Positions 26,226 to 35,227 of a stretch of DNA of 64,000 nucleotides are shown here, piece after piece. Numbering within the stretch: the stretch's first letter is position 1; every line of letters begins with the position of its first letter. The position numbers were made by a program, and so were the translations under genes. The notes under the pieces are model-generated. The model was given only the letters and a program-made list of their open reading frames with translations. It was not told where the DNA came from and searched no databases. The stretch is from a bacterium (GTDB lineage: Bacteria; Desulfobacterota; Deferrisomatia; Deferrisomatales; BM512): NCBI GenBank assembly GCA_004322275.1, contig SCTA01000018.1, forward strand, positions 1 through 64,000, written 5' to 3'.

Positions 26226-27776
26226 TCAACCTTGCCTTTTGACGTACGAGGACGCCAGCGCGAAGGCCTTTCGCCTGTCATCGGCGTTGAAGATTACGAG
26301 CCAGCCGATGCAGAGGCTAAGAACAGTCAACAATGCCACATTACCCGCCAAACCCGGCAGTTTTTCAACGGTCCAGAAGAGTTCAAAGCTCCGGCCCGCC
26401 AATACCGCGGCAGATACGGCGAGAAAAACCCTTAGTATGGGGAAAAACAGGGAGTACCACGGCCTTCTGAGCCACCCGGCCAGATATATCGGCGTGAAAA
26501 CCGAATTTCTCAGGGTAAAGGCGATCATCCCCGCTACGGCGACGGCGAACATCTCAAGGGAGGTGACCTTCAGCAGCAATACCGCAACCCCTACGTTAAA
26601 GAGCCCCGAAAGACAGGTGACAAGCCCCAGGGTGCGCACCCGTTTTTTGCACTGAAAGGCGGATATGAGCGGAAGCGCCGCGAGGTTGAAGCACATGTGA
26701 AAGGTCATGAAGAAGAGAAGGCCCGAGTTTGCGGCAATCTCCTCGCCAAGCCAGACGCGAAGCAGCGGGTAGGAGAAGGCGCAGATAGCGGCTACCGGCG
26801 CGATCAGCGCAAACCCCATGACCCTTACAGACCTCGCGCAATAGTCGTAAAGAGCGTCAAAATCGTTTCTGGCGTACATATGAACTATCGCCGGAGCGAA
26901 AACCGACGATACCGCGGTGCTGAACGCCCGAAGAAGTATCACGAGCTGCAAAAGCGCGGCGTAGACGCCGTTTGCCGTGGGCCCTATCATCCTGTTGACG
27001 ATGATGAGATCGGCCGTCAGAAAGATCATGTTGCCCAGCTGATTCACCATCACCCACAGGGAGAACTCCATGAATTCGCGCAGAACTCCCAGGCTGAACT
27101 CGAACCTTACCTTCAGCCACGGCGTCAGAAGCCGCCAGTACCGCAGGGTATGAACGAAAGCCACCACGGTTCCGGCCACCGCCGCAAGACCTATCATGAG
27201 GGGCCGCGCGGTGACGAAGCCTATCAGGCCGAAAGCCAGAACCACGTAAACGATCCTGTTGAGGAGGGTTACGTTGGATCTGGCGTCGAGACGGTTGCTG
27301 TAGAACATGGCGAGTGAAAAAGGAGTGGAAACGAAGGTAATGGCGACGCAAAGGACCGAGGTAAGAAGCAGCGCCTGGGCGTCGAAGGTGAATCCTTCGG
27401 GAACGTTTATGAGGGCTTCGACCTTCAGGGTGGCCCCCAGAGCCAGAAGCATCATGAAGACGCCAAGGCCTATCGACCCCCAGAGGCAGGTGTTGAAGAT
27501 GAGCACCGCCTTGTCGTGTTCGCCGTTGCTTGCGGCGACGACCATGTGGCGGCCGACCGCGTTGTTTATCGAGGCGGTGATAAGGGTCAGGTAGCTTGTT
27601 ATGCCGTTTATCAGGGGAACGAGGCCGTAAGCCGCGACGCCGAGATGCTTTATGAGATACGGCGTGAAAAGTATCCCTATGACGCTGTTGACCGCCAGAA
27701 GCGTAATATTGGAAAAGAGGTTTTTCCCGTATTGCTTTGCGCTGAAATTGGGTTTAAACCCCGCCGTGGCTGTCAT
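26226..27776 (-). CDS. Wzx-like oligosaccharide flippase
   Basis: The protein is about 516 aa with 12-14 hydrophobic segments of the MATE/PST family (polysaccharide transporter). The start is set at the ATG giving MTATAGFKPNF, which is preceded by GGAGGCGG. The longer frame upstream overlaps the dehydrogenase gene and is arginine/glycine-rich out-of-frame sequence. The segment NLFSNITLLAVNSVIGILFTPYLIKHLGVAAYGL is the classic N-terminal helix pair of lipid-linked oligosaccharide flippases. It would move the finished repeat unit to the periplasmic face for polymerisation. Confidence 0.85.
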   Translation of the reverse strand: MTATAGFKPNFSAKQYGKNLFSNITLLAVNSVIGILFTPYLIKHLGVAAYGLVPLINGITSYLTLITASINNAVGRHMVVAASNGEHDKAVLIFNTCLWGSIGLGVFMMLLALGATLKVEALINVPEGFTFDAQALLLTSVLCVAITFVSTPFSLAMFYSNRLDARSNVTLLNRIVYVVLAFGLIGFVTARPLMIGLAAVAGTVVAFVHTLRYWRLLTPWLKVRFEFSLGVLREFMEFSLWVMVNQLGNMIFLTADLIIVNRMIGPTANGVYAALLQLVILLRAFSTAVSSVFAPAIVHMYARNDFDALYDYCARSVRVMGFALIAPVAAICAFSYPLLRVWLGEEIAANSGLLFFMTFHMCFNLAALPLISAFQCKKRVRTLGLVTCLSGLFNVGVAVLLLKVTSLEMFAVAVAGMIAFTLRNSVFTPIYLAGWLRRPWYSLFFPILRVFLAVSAAVLAGRSFELFWTVEKLPGLAGNVALLTVLSLCIGWLVIFNADDRRKAFALASSYVKRQG

Positions 27777-27826
27777 ACCGCAGCCGCCTCCCGTATCGGG
27801 CAGGGATTTTTTGCGCCTGCCATCAT

Positions 27827-29143
27827 CTAGAGACGCCAGTAGCGGATTCCGGCTTCCTCGACCAGGCGTCTGTCCAAAAACCCCTTTACGTCGATGATGA
27901 CGCCTTTTCCGTTGCCTTTCCTCATCAGCGCGGCAAGGGTTTCGGGTGTCAGCCCGGCGTACGCTTCGTGGGCTACCGCCAGAACCACGGCGTCCACCGC
28001 CCCCAAAGACTCCACGGAGTGCAGGGTGATGCCGTATTCGTGCATCGCTTCGGCCGGGTCCGCCAGAGGATCGGTCACGCAAACCTCCACTCCGTATTCC
28101 GAAAGTCCGTTTACGATATCCACGACCTTGGAGTTGCGGATGTCGGGCACGTTTTCCTTGAAGGTAAGGCCCAGGACGAGAACCTTGCTGCCCTGTATCG
28201 CCTTGCCTGCGCGTATCATCTCCTTGAGGGTGTTCTCGACGACGTACTTGCCCATGTAATCGTTGATACGCCGCCCCGAAAGGATTACCTCCGGGTGGTA
28301 ACCGACGGATTCGGCCTTGTGGGTGAGGTAGTACGGGTCTACCCCTATGCAGTGGCCGCCGACGAGGCCGGGGGTGAATTTAAGAAAATTCCACTTTGTC
28401 CCGGCCGCTTTGAGCACGGCCCGGGTATCTATGCCGAGCTTCCCGAAGATGATTGAAAGCTCGTTCATCAGGGCAATGTTTATGTCTCGCTGGGTATTTT
28501 CGATTACCTTCGCCGCCTCGGCAACTTTTATCGACTGGGCGCGGTGAACCCCGGCCTTTACGATCATCTCGTAGACGCGGGCGACCGTTTCGAGGGTCTC
28601 TTCGTCCTGGCCGGAGACGACCTTTATGATTTTATCCACAGTGTGAACCTTGTCGCCGGGATTTATCCTCTCCGGCGAGTACCCGACCCGAAAATCCGCC
28701 CCGCACCGAAGGCCGGATTCCTTTTCGAGTATCGGCACGCAAATTTCTTCGGTCACTCCGGGGTAGACGGTGGATTCGTAGACGATTATCGAACCCCTGG
28801 AGAGGTTTTTGCCTATCATCCTCGAAGCGGACTCGACGGGCCGCAGATCGGGCCGGTTGTTCCCGTCGATGGGGGTCGGTACGGTTACGATAAGGAAACG
28901 GGCTTCCTTTAGTTTTCCGGGATCGGTAGTGTAGTCGATTCTCGTGGACGCAAGGTCCCCGGCGGTCAACTCGCCGGTGGCGTCATGGCCGAGCCGGAGC
29001 GCTTCAATCTTTTTTTCCATTATGTCAAAGCCGATGACCTCGGCGACCCTGCCGAAAGCCGCGGCGAGAGGTAGCCCGACGTAGCCGAGCCCGACTACGG
29101 CGATCTTTTCTCTTTTCCCGGAAATGCCGTCAAATTTTATCAC
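27827..29143 (-). CDS. UDP-N-acetylhexosamine 6-dehydrogenase (TviB/WbpO-type)
   Basis: A 438-aa member of the UDP-glucose/GDP-mannose dehydrogenase family. Motifs are VVGLGYVGLPLA, VTVPTPID, YESTVYPG, GYSPERINPGDK and the active-site segment GLVGGHCIGVDPYYLTHKAE with its cysteine. The NPGDK and GGHCIGVDPYYL forms match TviB/WbpO, which oxidise UDP-GlcNAc or UDP-GalNAc to the uronic acid, rather than UDP-glucose dehydrogenase. It therefore supplies a HexNAcA residue to the polymer. It lies 14 bp after the phosphatase gene and 50 bp before wzx. Confidence 0.88.
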   Translation of the reverse strand: MIKFDGISGKREKIAVVGLGYVGLPLAAAFGRVAEVIGFDIMEKKIEALRLGHDATGELTAGDLASTRIDYTTDPGKLKEARFLIVTVPTPIDGNNRPDLRPVESASRMIGKNLSRGSIIVYESTVYPGVTEEICVPILEKESGLRCGADFRVGYSPERINPGDKVHTVDKIIKVVSGQDEETLETVARVYEMIVKAGVHRAQSIKVAEAAKVIENTQRDINIALMNELSIIFGKLGIDTRAVLKAAGTKWNFLKFTPGLVGGHCIGVDPYYLTHKAESVGYHPEVILSGRRINDYMGKYVVENTLKEMIRAGKAIQGSKVLVLGLTFKENVPDIRNSKVVDIVNGLSEYGVEVCVTDPLADPAEAMHEYGITLHSVESLGAVDAVVLAVAHEAYAGLTPETLAALMRKGNGKGVIIDVKGFLDRRLVEEAGIRYWRL

Positions 29144-29157
29144 TTCTCACCCTGTCC

Positions 29158-29865
29158 CTATGGCTCCCGGCCTTCAAGCCAGGTTTTCATTCCCTCTGAA
29201 ACGTATTTTTTTATCTGATGAACGCTGTGCCCGTCCGACCCGATGATAGGAGCCCCGAAATCCTTCATGGTTTTTTTGCTGAGCGCTTTCGCCTCCGGGC
29301 CGTAAAGCCCCGAGAAACTCGCGAGGTTTATCTGGAAGGCGCATCCCATTTTCATGATTTTATCGAAGAGGGATTTGTCTCTGAGAACCTGGGGCGTTCT
29401 TTCGGGATGCGCGATGAGCGGAGTGAGCCCCTTGAGCTTTATCTTGTAGAGCATATCGACCAGAAAATCCTGGTGCATATGCCTTTCGGTCTCGACGAGG
29501 ACAAAACCGGTGCCGCCAAGAGGAAGAAGGTCGGGGATAAATTTCGCGAAACCTTCCGTGATCAGGTACTCCATGCCGGGTAATACCCGGAGGGCTATTC
29601 CCTCTTCGTCGATCCGGCCCTGAAGGGAAACCGCCATCTCCCTGACCGTTTCGGGCAAAAGTTCTGAGTAGTACGGCATGCAGTGAGGCGTGCAATGGAC
29701 CGTGGTAAACCCCAGCGACGACAGCACCCGCGCCATATCCAGAGATTCGTCGATCGTCTTCGCTCCGTCGTCCACCCCCGGCAGAATATGACAGTGATGA
29801 TCCGTATAATTACCGGCCGGGACCGGTTTTTTGCTTTTTACCAGGGAGAGGAGCCGTTTGATCAT
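29158..29865 (-). CDS. PHP-family tyrosine-protein phosphatase (CpsB/YwqE type)
   Basis: The protein is 235 aa. The ATG at 29865 overlaps the stop of the Wzc gene (ATGA), so the longer frame inside wzc is rejected. The N-terminal TDHHCHILPGVDDGA holds the metal-binding histidines of the PHP domain. GMEYLI, LVETERH, PLIAHPER and IGSDGHS follow, all characteristic of CpsB/CapC/YwqE phosphatases. It would dephosphorylate the tyrosine-rich tail of the adjacent Wzc kinase. Proteobacterial capsule loci normally use a low-molecular-weight Wzb phosphatase, so this Gram-positive-type enzyme is notable. Confidence 0.88.
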   Translation of the reverse strand: MIKRLLSLVKSKKPVPAGNYTDHHCHILPGVDDGAKTIDESLDMARVLSSLGFTTVHCTPHCMPYYSELLPETVREMAVSLQGRIDEEGIALRVLPGMEYLITEGFAKFIPDLLPLGGTGFVLVETERHMHQDFLVDMLYKIKLKGLTPLIAHPERTPQVLRDKSLFDKIMKMGCAFQINLASFSGLYGPEAKALSKKTMKDFGAPIIGSDGHSVHQIKKYVSEGMKTWLEGREP

Positions 29866-32216
29866 TTTTCTTCGCTGTGCTTGCCGGATTTGTCTCCGTA
29901 GTATTTGTCGTAGGCTCCGTAGCCATAGCCGTAACTGTAATAGCCCGCTCTGCTTTTCGTCAGATGGCCTAAAACCAGTCCGCAAACCTCGGCGTTGGTC
30001 TCTTTAAGCCTCTCTATTGTGAGTCTGAGCGCCGGAGCGGGTGTCTTGCCGGCCGAAACGACAAGCACAACCCTGTCCGCTGCTTCTCCAAGCACCTGCG
30101 CATCCGATACGGGCATTACCGGGGGCGTATCGATGACTATGAAATCGAATTGTTCCTCGAGCTCGTGCAACACCTCTTTCATCCTGTCCGAACCTATCAG
30201 TTCGGTGGGATTGGGGGGGATGACTCCGCAGGGAAGAAGAAAGAGACCCGGTATCTGTGTGGGCTTTATCCCCTCGTCCAGAGTTGCCTCTTTGGCGATA
30301 AGCTCCGTCAGGCCCGGCGAACGCGGCAGGTTAAAGAATGTCTCTATTACCGGCTTGCGCAGGTCGCAATCGACCAGCACAACCCTGGAACCCGTCTGGG
30401 CCAGAACGACCGCGAAATTCGCGGCGGTTGTGGACTTGCCCTCGCCGGGAAGGGAACTGGTGAACATTATCTTCCTGAAAGGTTTTTCAATATTTGAATA
30501 GCGAAGCGCGGTGCGGAGGCGCCTGTAGGCTTCCGTTATGGGAGACTTGGGATCGTGGTGTCCCACGAGCGCTTCAATCGGCCCCTCTTCCTGGATTTTG
30601 GCGTGCTTGCCGTTTTTCTTTTCCCTTTTGCGCTTGCTTCCCATGTACGGAATCTGGGTCAGGACCGGCATCCCGGTTGTTTTAGCGGCTTCGTCGGCAG
30701 TCTTAACGGCGTTATCCAGGTGATCCACGATAAAGGCGACGCCGACGGCGATAAACAACCCCAGCAAAAAGCCCAGCGCCAGATTTCTCGGCTTGTTCGG
30801 CTTGACCGGCAGATCCGGGACTATCGCCTGGTCGATGACGCGAATGTTGCTTATCGTGGAAGCCTTGAGGATTCTGGCGCTCTCATGTTTTTCGAGCAAA
30901 AACATGTACATGTCGGAGTTGACCTTCATGACGCGGGTGAGTCCCGCGAGAGTTCTTTCCACCTCCGGCAGGTCCTTGAGGCGGTTTTCATTGGTCTTTA
31001 TCTGATCTTCGATGGCGTTTTGCTCTCTCGCCGTCTGGGCGAGGGCTTCTTCGTTGACGGAAAGAAGCCGCGCCCTCGTTTCCACCAGCTGGCTTTCAAT
31101 CTGGCGGACCATGGGATGGTCCTCGGTGGAATCGGTGAGGAGAAACTGCTTTTTCAATTCGAGTTCGGAGAGGCGCTTGCTCAGTTCAGCCACCAGAGGA
31201 TCGGAAAAGTTTGCGGCGGGAAAAAAACTCTTCCCCCTGGCGGCGGCCTCCTTAAGCGAAGCCACCGAAATTTCGAGTTGTCTTCGGTTGAAGGAAATTT
31301 GCGCCTTGCGGTTCTCCAGATCCGCCAGAGTTTCGACGATTTTCCTGCCCTCGTCGTCCAGAAGGACGATGCCCGTCTTCTTCCGGTAGTTCTCAAGGTC
31401 CTTTTCAGCGCCTTCGAGGACTTTTTTGACCTCGGCAAGCTGCTTTTCGATGAACTGAAGGGACTGGGAGGCCTCTCCGGTATTGAAATCTATCGTCCGC
31501 GAGAGATACACGTCCACAAGGGTGTTGATTATCTCCATCCCCCTGACGGGATCGGTATCCATGCAGGAGACTTCGATGACGTTGGTCTTCTTGCCGACTT
31601 CCACCGCGGTGATGCTGCTCAGCGCTTCACGGACTACCGCGCTGAAGGACTTGTAGGTGATTTCAAATTTTTCCCCGGCGGGGCCCTCCAGTTTTTCGAG
31701 TTTCAGCCTGATTCCGCCGCTGTTGAAGGGTTCGCCGACGCGCCCCTGCCCGAGAATCGCGTCTTTATGCGCTACGCTGAAGTCTCCGTCTCCCTGCAAG
31801 GTTATCGAAAGCGTCCTCTCCTCGGTTTCGGGGGGGAGAAAATAGTCCGCTACCTTCACGGAGACCTGGCGGTTTTTCTTGCTTACCCCCCAGTCGAGAT
31901 GAAGCCTTCTGACGACCTCTTCGATATTGGTTCTCGATTTGAGTATCTGCATCTCCGCTTCGATGGGACTCGGGGCGCCGATTCCAAGGTCGTCCAGGAC
32001 GGAGATGCTGGCTTTGCTCTGCTTGGCGTAAAGAGTTGACTGGAGTCTGTAAACGGGCGCGGCTTTAAACGTGTACAGGGCGGAGAATGAGAAGATCAGA
32101 AAAAAGCAGAACAGTACGATTTTCAGGCGGCGCAGCACAACGTCGATAAATTGCCGTATCGAGACGGTTTCCTCGGGAGAAACCACGGCGCCGGTTTTGG
32201 ATTCGTTAGGACTCAA
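29862..32216 (-). CDS. wzc: Wzc-type polysaccharide co-polymerase and BY tyrosine kinase
   Basis: A 784-aa inner-membrane protein that controls chain length and export. A Wzz domain lies at the N-terminus with a first membrane helix about 31-50. A long coiled-coil periplasmic region runs from about 240 to 430, with a proline-rich stretch before the second helix about 476-497. The cytoplasmic kinase has Walker A SSLPGEGKST (587-596), A' VVLVDCDLRKP (612-622) and Walker B FIVIDTPP. The C-terminal tail carries eight tyrosines between 759 and 773, the autophosphorylation cluster. The phosphatase gene overlaps its stop codon. Confidence 0.93.
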   Translation of the reverse strand: MSPNESKTGAVVSPEETVSIRQFIDVVLRRLKIVLFCFFLIFSFSALYTFKAAPVYRLQSTLYAKQSKASISVLDDLGIGAPSPIEAEMQILKSRTNIEEVVRRLHLDWGVSKKNRQVSVKVADYFLPPETEERTLSITLQGDGDFSVAHKDAILGQGRVGEPFNSGGIRLKLEKLEGPAGEKFEITYKSFSAVVREALSSITAVEVGKKTNVIEVSCMDTDPVRGMEIINTLVDVYLSRTIDFNTGEASQSLQFIEKQLAEVKKVLEGAEKDLENYRKKTGIVLLDDEGRKIVETLADLENRKAQISFNRRQLEISVASLKEAAARGKSFFPAANFSDPLVAELSKRLSELELKKQFLLTDSTEDHPMVRQIESQLVETRARLLSVNEEALAQTAREQNAIEDQIKTNENRLKDLPEVERTLAGLTRVMKVNSDMYMFLLEKHESARILKASTISNIRVIDQAIVPDLPVKPNKPRNLALGFLLGLFIAVGVAFIVDHLDNAVKTADEAAKTTGMPVLTQIPYMGSKRKREKKNGKHAKIQEEGPIEALVGHHDPKSPITEAYRRLRTALRYSNIEKPFRKIMFTSSLPGEGKSTTAANFAVVLAQTGSRVVLVDCDLRKPVIETFFNLPRSPGLTELIAKEATLDEGIKPTQIPGLFLLPCGVIPPNPTELIGSDRMKEVLHELEEQFDFIVIDTPPVMPVSDAQVLGEAADRVVLVVSAGKTPAPALRLTIERLKETNAEVCGLVLGHLTKSRAGYYSYGYGYGAYDKYYGDKSGKHSEEK

Positions 32217-32247
32217 GCCATCACCTCAATTATTCGCACGGATTTAA

Positions 32248-33324
32248 TCATCGGCCGCTGGTGAGCAGGCGAATCTGGACGAAAGGCTGCAAAAACGCGC
32301 CGACGGCCTGCAGGGTGGGCATCATTTCGGCGATAGCCTGATTCCACTCCCCAAGCTCGCCCTTGGGTACGAACACTATGTCGTTTTCCACGAGCATGAA
32401 GGGCAGCGCCTCTCCGTCGAGGATTTTCTTGAGATCGACGACCATCAGTTCACCCTTTGTCGCGGACCGGGAGCGGATTATGCGTATGTGCCCCTCTTCG
32501 TAGTTGGCGTCGGAAAGACCCGCGAAGGCGACGGCCTGCGTAAGGTTTATCGCCTTCTGGTCTTCGGGTATGTCAATGGGGCCGGGGCGCTTCACCGCCC
32601 CGAAGACGTACACCCTTCGTCCCATCTGCTGGGGCACGAAAACCGTGTCGCCGGGGCGCATCCAGATGTTGTTGGCTACCTCGCCCTCACGCACCAGCGC
32701 GTAGATATCGACCGGAAGCACCTTCTGGTCGCGGACCAGCCTCGCCGACTTGAGATCGGCGTTGTCCTTAAGCCCTTTGCCCTGAGCCAGCGCCTGAAGG
32801 AGGCGGGTCGGCCTGTCAAGATAGTAGGCCCCCGGCGCGTTGAACTGGCCGAGGAGGGATATCTGCTTGCTTCCGTAGGCGAGGACTTCGACGGTCACCG
32901 AGGGTTCCTTGAGGTACAAGGAGAGAAGCTTTTCTACTTTGGCCCGTATCTCTTCGGTGGTGTTTTCCCTGACTTCTATAGAGCCGAGCATCGGCAGCTG
33001 TATGCGGCCGTCCCCGTCAACCCTGCTCCCCTGAACCTGGCCGTTTACCAGTATCGGGCTTCCGAAATCCGGCCTGCCGAAAACGCTGACCAGAAGGACG
33101 TCCCCCGGCCCCGCCTTGTATTGCAGGGAGGGCTCCTCGTCCCCGTAAACGGGAATTTCCACCTTCTCGCTCTCCACCACCGCGGAGGGGGGAGCTTCTT
33201 CGAGGGTGCGGACGGTTCCCGGCGGTATGTTGGTGTACTTGACGCCGGTGGAACAGCCCTGGACCAGCGAGGCCAGAAGGGCGGCAACCGTGAGGGACAA
33301 TAAAGCCTTTCCAGGACTTTTCAT
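32248..33324 (-). CDS. wza: Wza-like outer-membrane polysaccharide export lipoprotein
   Basis: The protein is about 358 aa from the chosen ATG. That start gives a lipoprotein signal peptide (MKSPGKALLSLTVAALLASLVQGC, cleaved before Cys), whereas the longer frame adds 21 charged residues ahead of it. A poly_export domain, YKAGPGDVLLVSVFGRPDFGSP, is followed by SLBB domains around SLLGQFNAPGAYYLDRP and VYVFGAVKRPGPIDIP. It would form the outer-membrane export channel that works with Wzc. It is located 31 bp before wzc and immediately after glmS. Confidence 0.9.
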   Translation of the reverse strand: MKSPGKALLSLTVAALLASLVQGCSTGVKYTNIPPGTVRTLEEAPPSAVVESEKVEIPVYGDEEPSLQYKAGPGDVLLVSVFGRPDFGSPILVNGQVQGSRVDGDGRIQLPMLGSIEVRENTTEEIRAKVEKLLSLYLKEPSVTVEVLAYGSKQISLLGQFNAPGAYYLDRPTRLLQALAQGKGLKDNADLKSARLVRDQKVLPVDIYALVREGEVANNIWMRPGDTVFVPQQMGRRVYVFGAVKRPGPIDIPEDQKAINLTQAVAFAGLSDANYEEGHIRIIRSRSATKGELMVVDLKKILDGEALPFMLVENDIVFVPKGELGEWNQAIAEMMPTLQAVGAFLQPFVQIRLLTSGR

Positions 33325-33397
33325 TTTTCTCTCTGTCAAAAAGCCGGCCGGTTCCGGCTGCGTCGAATGGGCGGATTTCATTTTCATGGCCGCCGGG

Positions 33398-35224
33398 CTA
33401 CTCGACCGTTACGGATTTAGCGAGATTGCGCGGCTGGTCTACGTCCGTTCCCTTCAGTTCCGCCACGTGGTAAGCGAGGAGCTGCAGGGGGATGCTGGCG
33501 ACGATGGGCATAAGCTCCTCGGGAAAATCGGGAACGGGCAAAACCGCTTCGCTCATTTTCCCGGCCGTCTCGTCATCCTTCGAGGCTATCGCGAAGATTC
33601 TCGCGCCCCTTGCGCGAACCTCTTCCACGTTTGAAAGCATCTTGTCGTAGGAGGATCCCTTTGTCATGAGGGCGATTACGGGAAGCTCCTTGTCTACGAG
33701 GGCTATGGGGCCGTGCTTCATCTCTCCGGCGGCGTACCCCTCGGCGTGTATGTAGCTTATTTCCTTGAGCTTGAGCGCGCCTTCGAGGGCTATGGGAAAG
33801 TTCAGGGCGCGTCCGAGAAAGAGCGCGCTTCTGGCGTCCCGTATAGCCTGCGCGGCCTTTACGTATTCTCCTTCAAACTCCAGGGCGTGCTCGACGGCGG
33901 TGGGAACCTTCCGGAGGACCTCCATCTTTTCCATAATCTCTTCGGCAGTCAGCATCCCGCGCGCCCTGGCGATGAAAAGGGCCATGATATACAGGGTTGC
34001 GAGCTGAGTCGTAAAGGCTTTTGTGGAGGCGACGCCTATTTCGGGGCCTGCGTGAGTGAACAGGGTGGCGTCGGAGGCTCTCGCCAGCGAGGAGCCGACC
34101 ACGTTGCAAATCGAAAGTATCGACGCACCCTTGGAGCGGCCTTCTTCGAGCGCCGCAAGGGTGTCGGCGGTTTCCCCTGACTGGCTGACCAGCAGAAGCG
34201 CCGTGCCGCTGTCGATTATCGGGTTTCTGTAGCGGTATTCGCTGGCCAGATCGACCACCACGGGCACTCTGGCCAGCTTCTCGATCCAGTATTTGCCGAG
34301 CAGACCCGCGTGGTAGCTGGTGCCGCAGGCGACTATGTGCAGCGTCTTTAGGGAACGCGCTATCTCGTCGGCCCGTTCGCCCTCCAGTTCCACCCTGCCC
34401 TCTATCGGGTGAAGCTTGCCCGAAAGGGTTTCGGCGATGGCGCGTGGCTGCTCGAAAATTTCTTTTAGCATGAAATGCTTGTAGCCGCCCTTTTCCGCCA
34501 TAGCGGGGGACCAGCTGATCTGGTGTATCTCTCGGGAGACCGCCTTTCCGGTCGAGTCGGTTACCTTCGCGCCGTCGTGGTCCAGTATCACGACATCGCC
34601 GTCTTCCAGAAAGATTATTTTTCTGGTGTGGGAGAGGAGGGCGGGTATGTCGCTGGCGACGAAATTCTCCCCTTCGCCGAGGCCGAGGACCAGGGGGCTG
34701 GCCTTTCTCGCCGCGTAGAGCCTGCCCGAATCCCTCCCGCAGATGACCGCCACGGCGTAGGAGCCTTCGAGGCGGCCGAGAGCTGCCCGGAAGGCCTCCT
34801 CCACGGAGATTCCGGTGTCGAGGTACTTGTGGATTAAAAGGGGGATTACCTCCGTGTCGGTGTCGGAGGTGAAGACGTACCCCTCGGAGACAAGCTCGCG
34901 GCGGAGCGCCATGTAGTTTTCGATAATGCCGTTGTGGACGACCGATATGTCGCCCATGCTGTGCGGATGGGCGTTTTGCTCGTTGGGAGCGCCGTGGGTC
35001 GCCCATCTGGTATGGCCGATGCCGAGGCATCCCGCCAGGGGAGCGGAAAAGAGGCTGTTTTCGAGGTTGACCAGCTTTCCGACGCTTCGGCGGATGTTTA
35101 TCAGCCCCTCGTCGTAAACAGCAATTCCGGCGGAGTCGTAACCCCGGTATTCGAGCCTTTTGAGTCCGTCCATTATGATGCGGACGCACTCCTGCCGCCC
35201 GACGTAGCCAACTATCCCGCACAT
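33398..35224 (-). CDS. glmS: Glutamine-fructose-6-phosphate aminotransferase
   Basis: A 608-aa enzyme. The nucleophile Cys2 is seen in MCGIVGYVG. The glutaminase domain carries HTRWATHGAP and the GDISVVHNGIIENY segment. The two SIS isomerase domains include ACGTSYHAG, SQSGETADTLAAL and STKAFTTQ, and the C-terminus is DQPRNLAKSVTVE. It makes glucosamine-6-phosphate, the first committed step of UDP-GlcNAc synthesis. Its stop lies 74 bp before the wza start and its start is 3 bp from the end of glmU, so amino-sugar supply is tied to capsule export in one transcription unit. Confidence 0.96.
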   Translation of the reverse strand: MCGIVGYVGRQECVRIIMDGLKRLEYRGYDSAGIAVYDEGLINIRRSVGKLVNLENSLFSAPLAGCLGIGHTRWATHGAPNEQNAHPHSMGDISVVHNGIIENYMALRRELVSEGYVFTSDTDTEVIPLLIHKYLDTGISVEEAFRAALGRLEGSYAVAVICGRDSGRLYAARKASPLVLGLGEGENFVASDIPALLSHTRKIIFLEDGDVVILDHDGAKVTDSTGKAVSREIHQISWSPAMAEKGGYKHFMLKEIFEQPRAIAETLSGKLHPIEGRVELEGERADEIARSLKTLHIVACGTSYHAGLLGKYWIEKLARVPVVVDLASEYRYRNPIIDSGTALLLVSQSGETADTLAALEEGRSKGASILSICNVVGSSLARASDATLFTHAGPEIGVASTKAFTTQLATLYIMALFIARARGMLTAEEIMEKMEVLRKVPTAVEHALEFEGEYVKAAQAIRDARSALFLGRALNFPIALEGALKLKEISYIHAEGYAAGEMKHGPIALVDKELPVIALMTKGSSYDKMLSNVEEVRARGARIFAIASKDDETAGKMSEAVLPVPDFPEELMPIVASIPLQLLAYHVAELKGTDVDQPRNLAKSVTVE

Positions 35225-35227
35225 TTC

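Noticed and set aside
26226-28082. Longer start for the Wzx-like protein
   Set aside because: The N-terminal 102 residues of the longest frame overlap the dehydrogenase gene and are Arg/Gly-rich out-of-frame sequence; the ATG at 27776 has a proper GGAGGCGG site.
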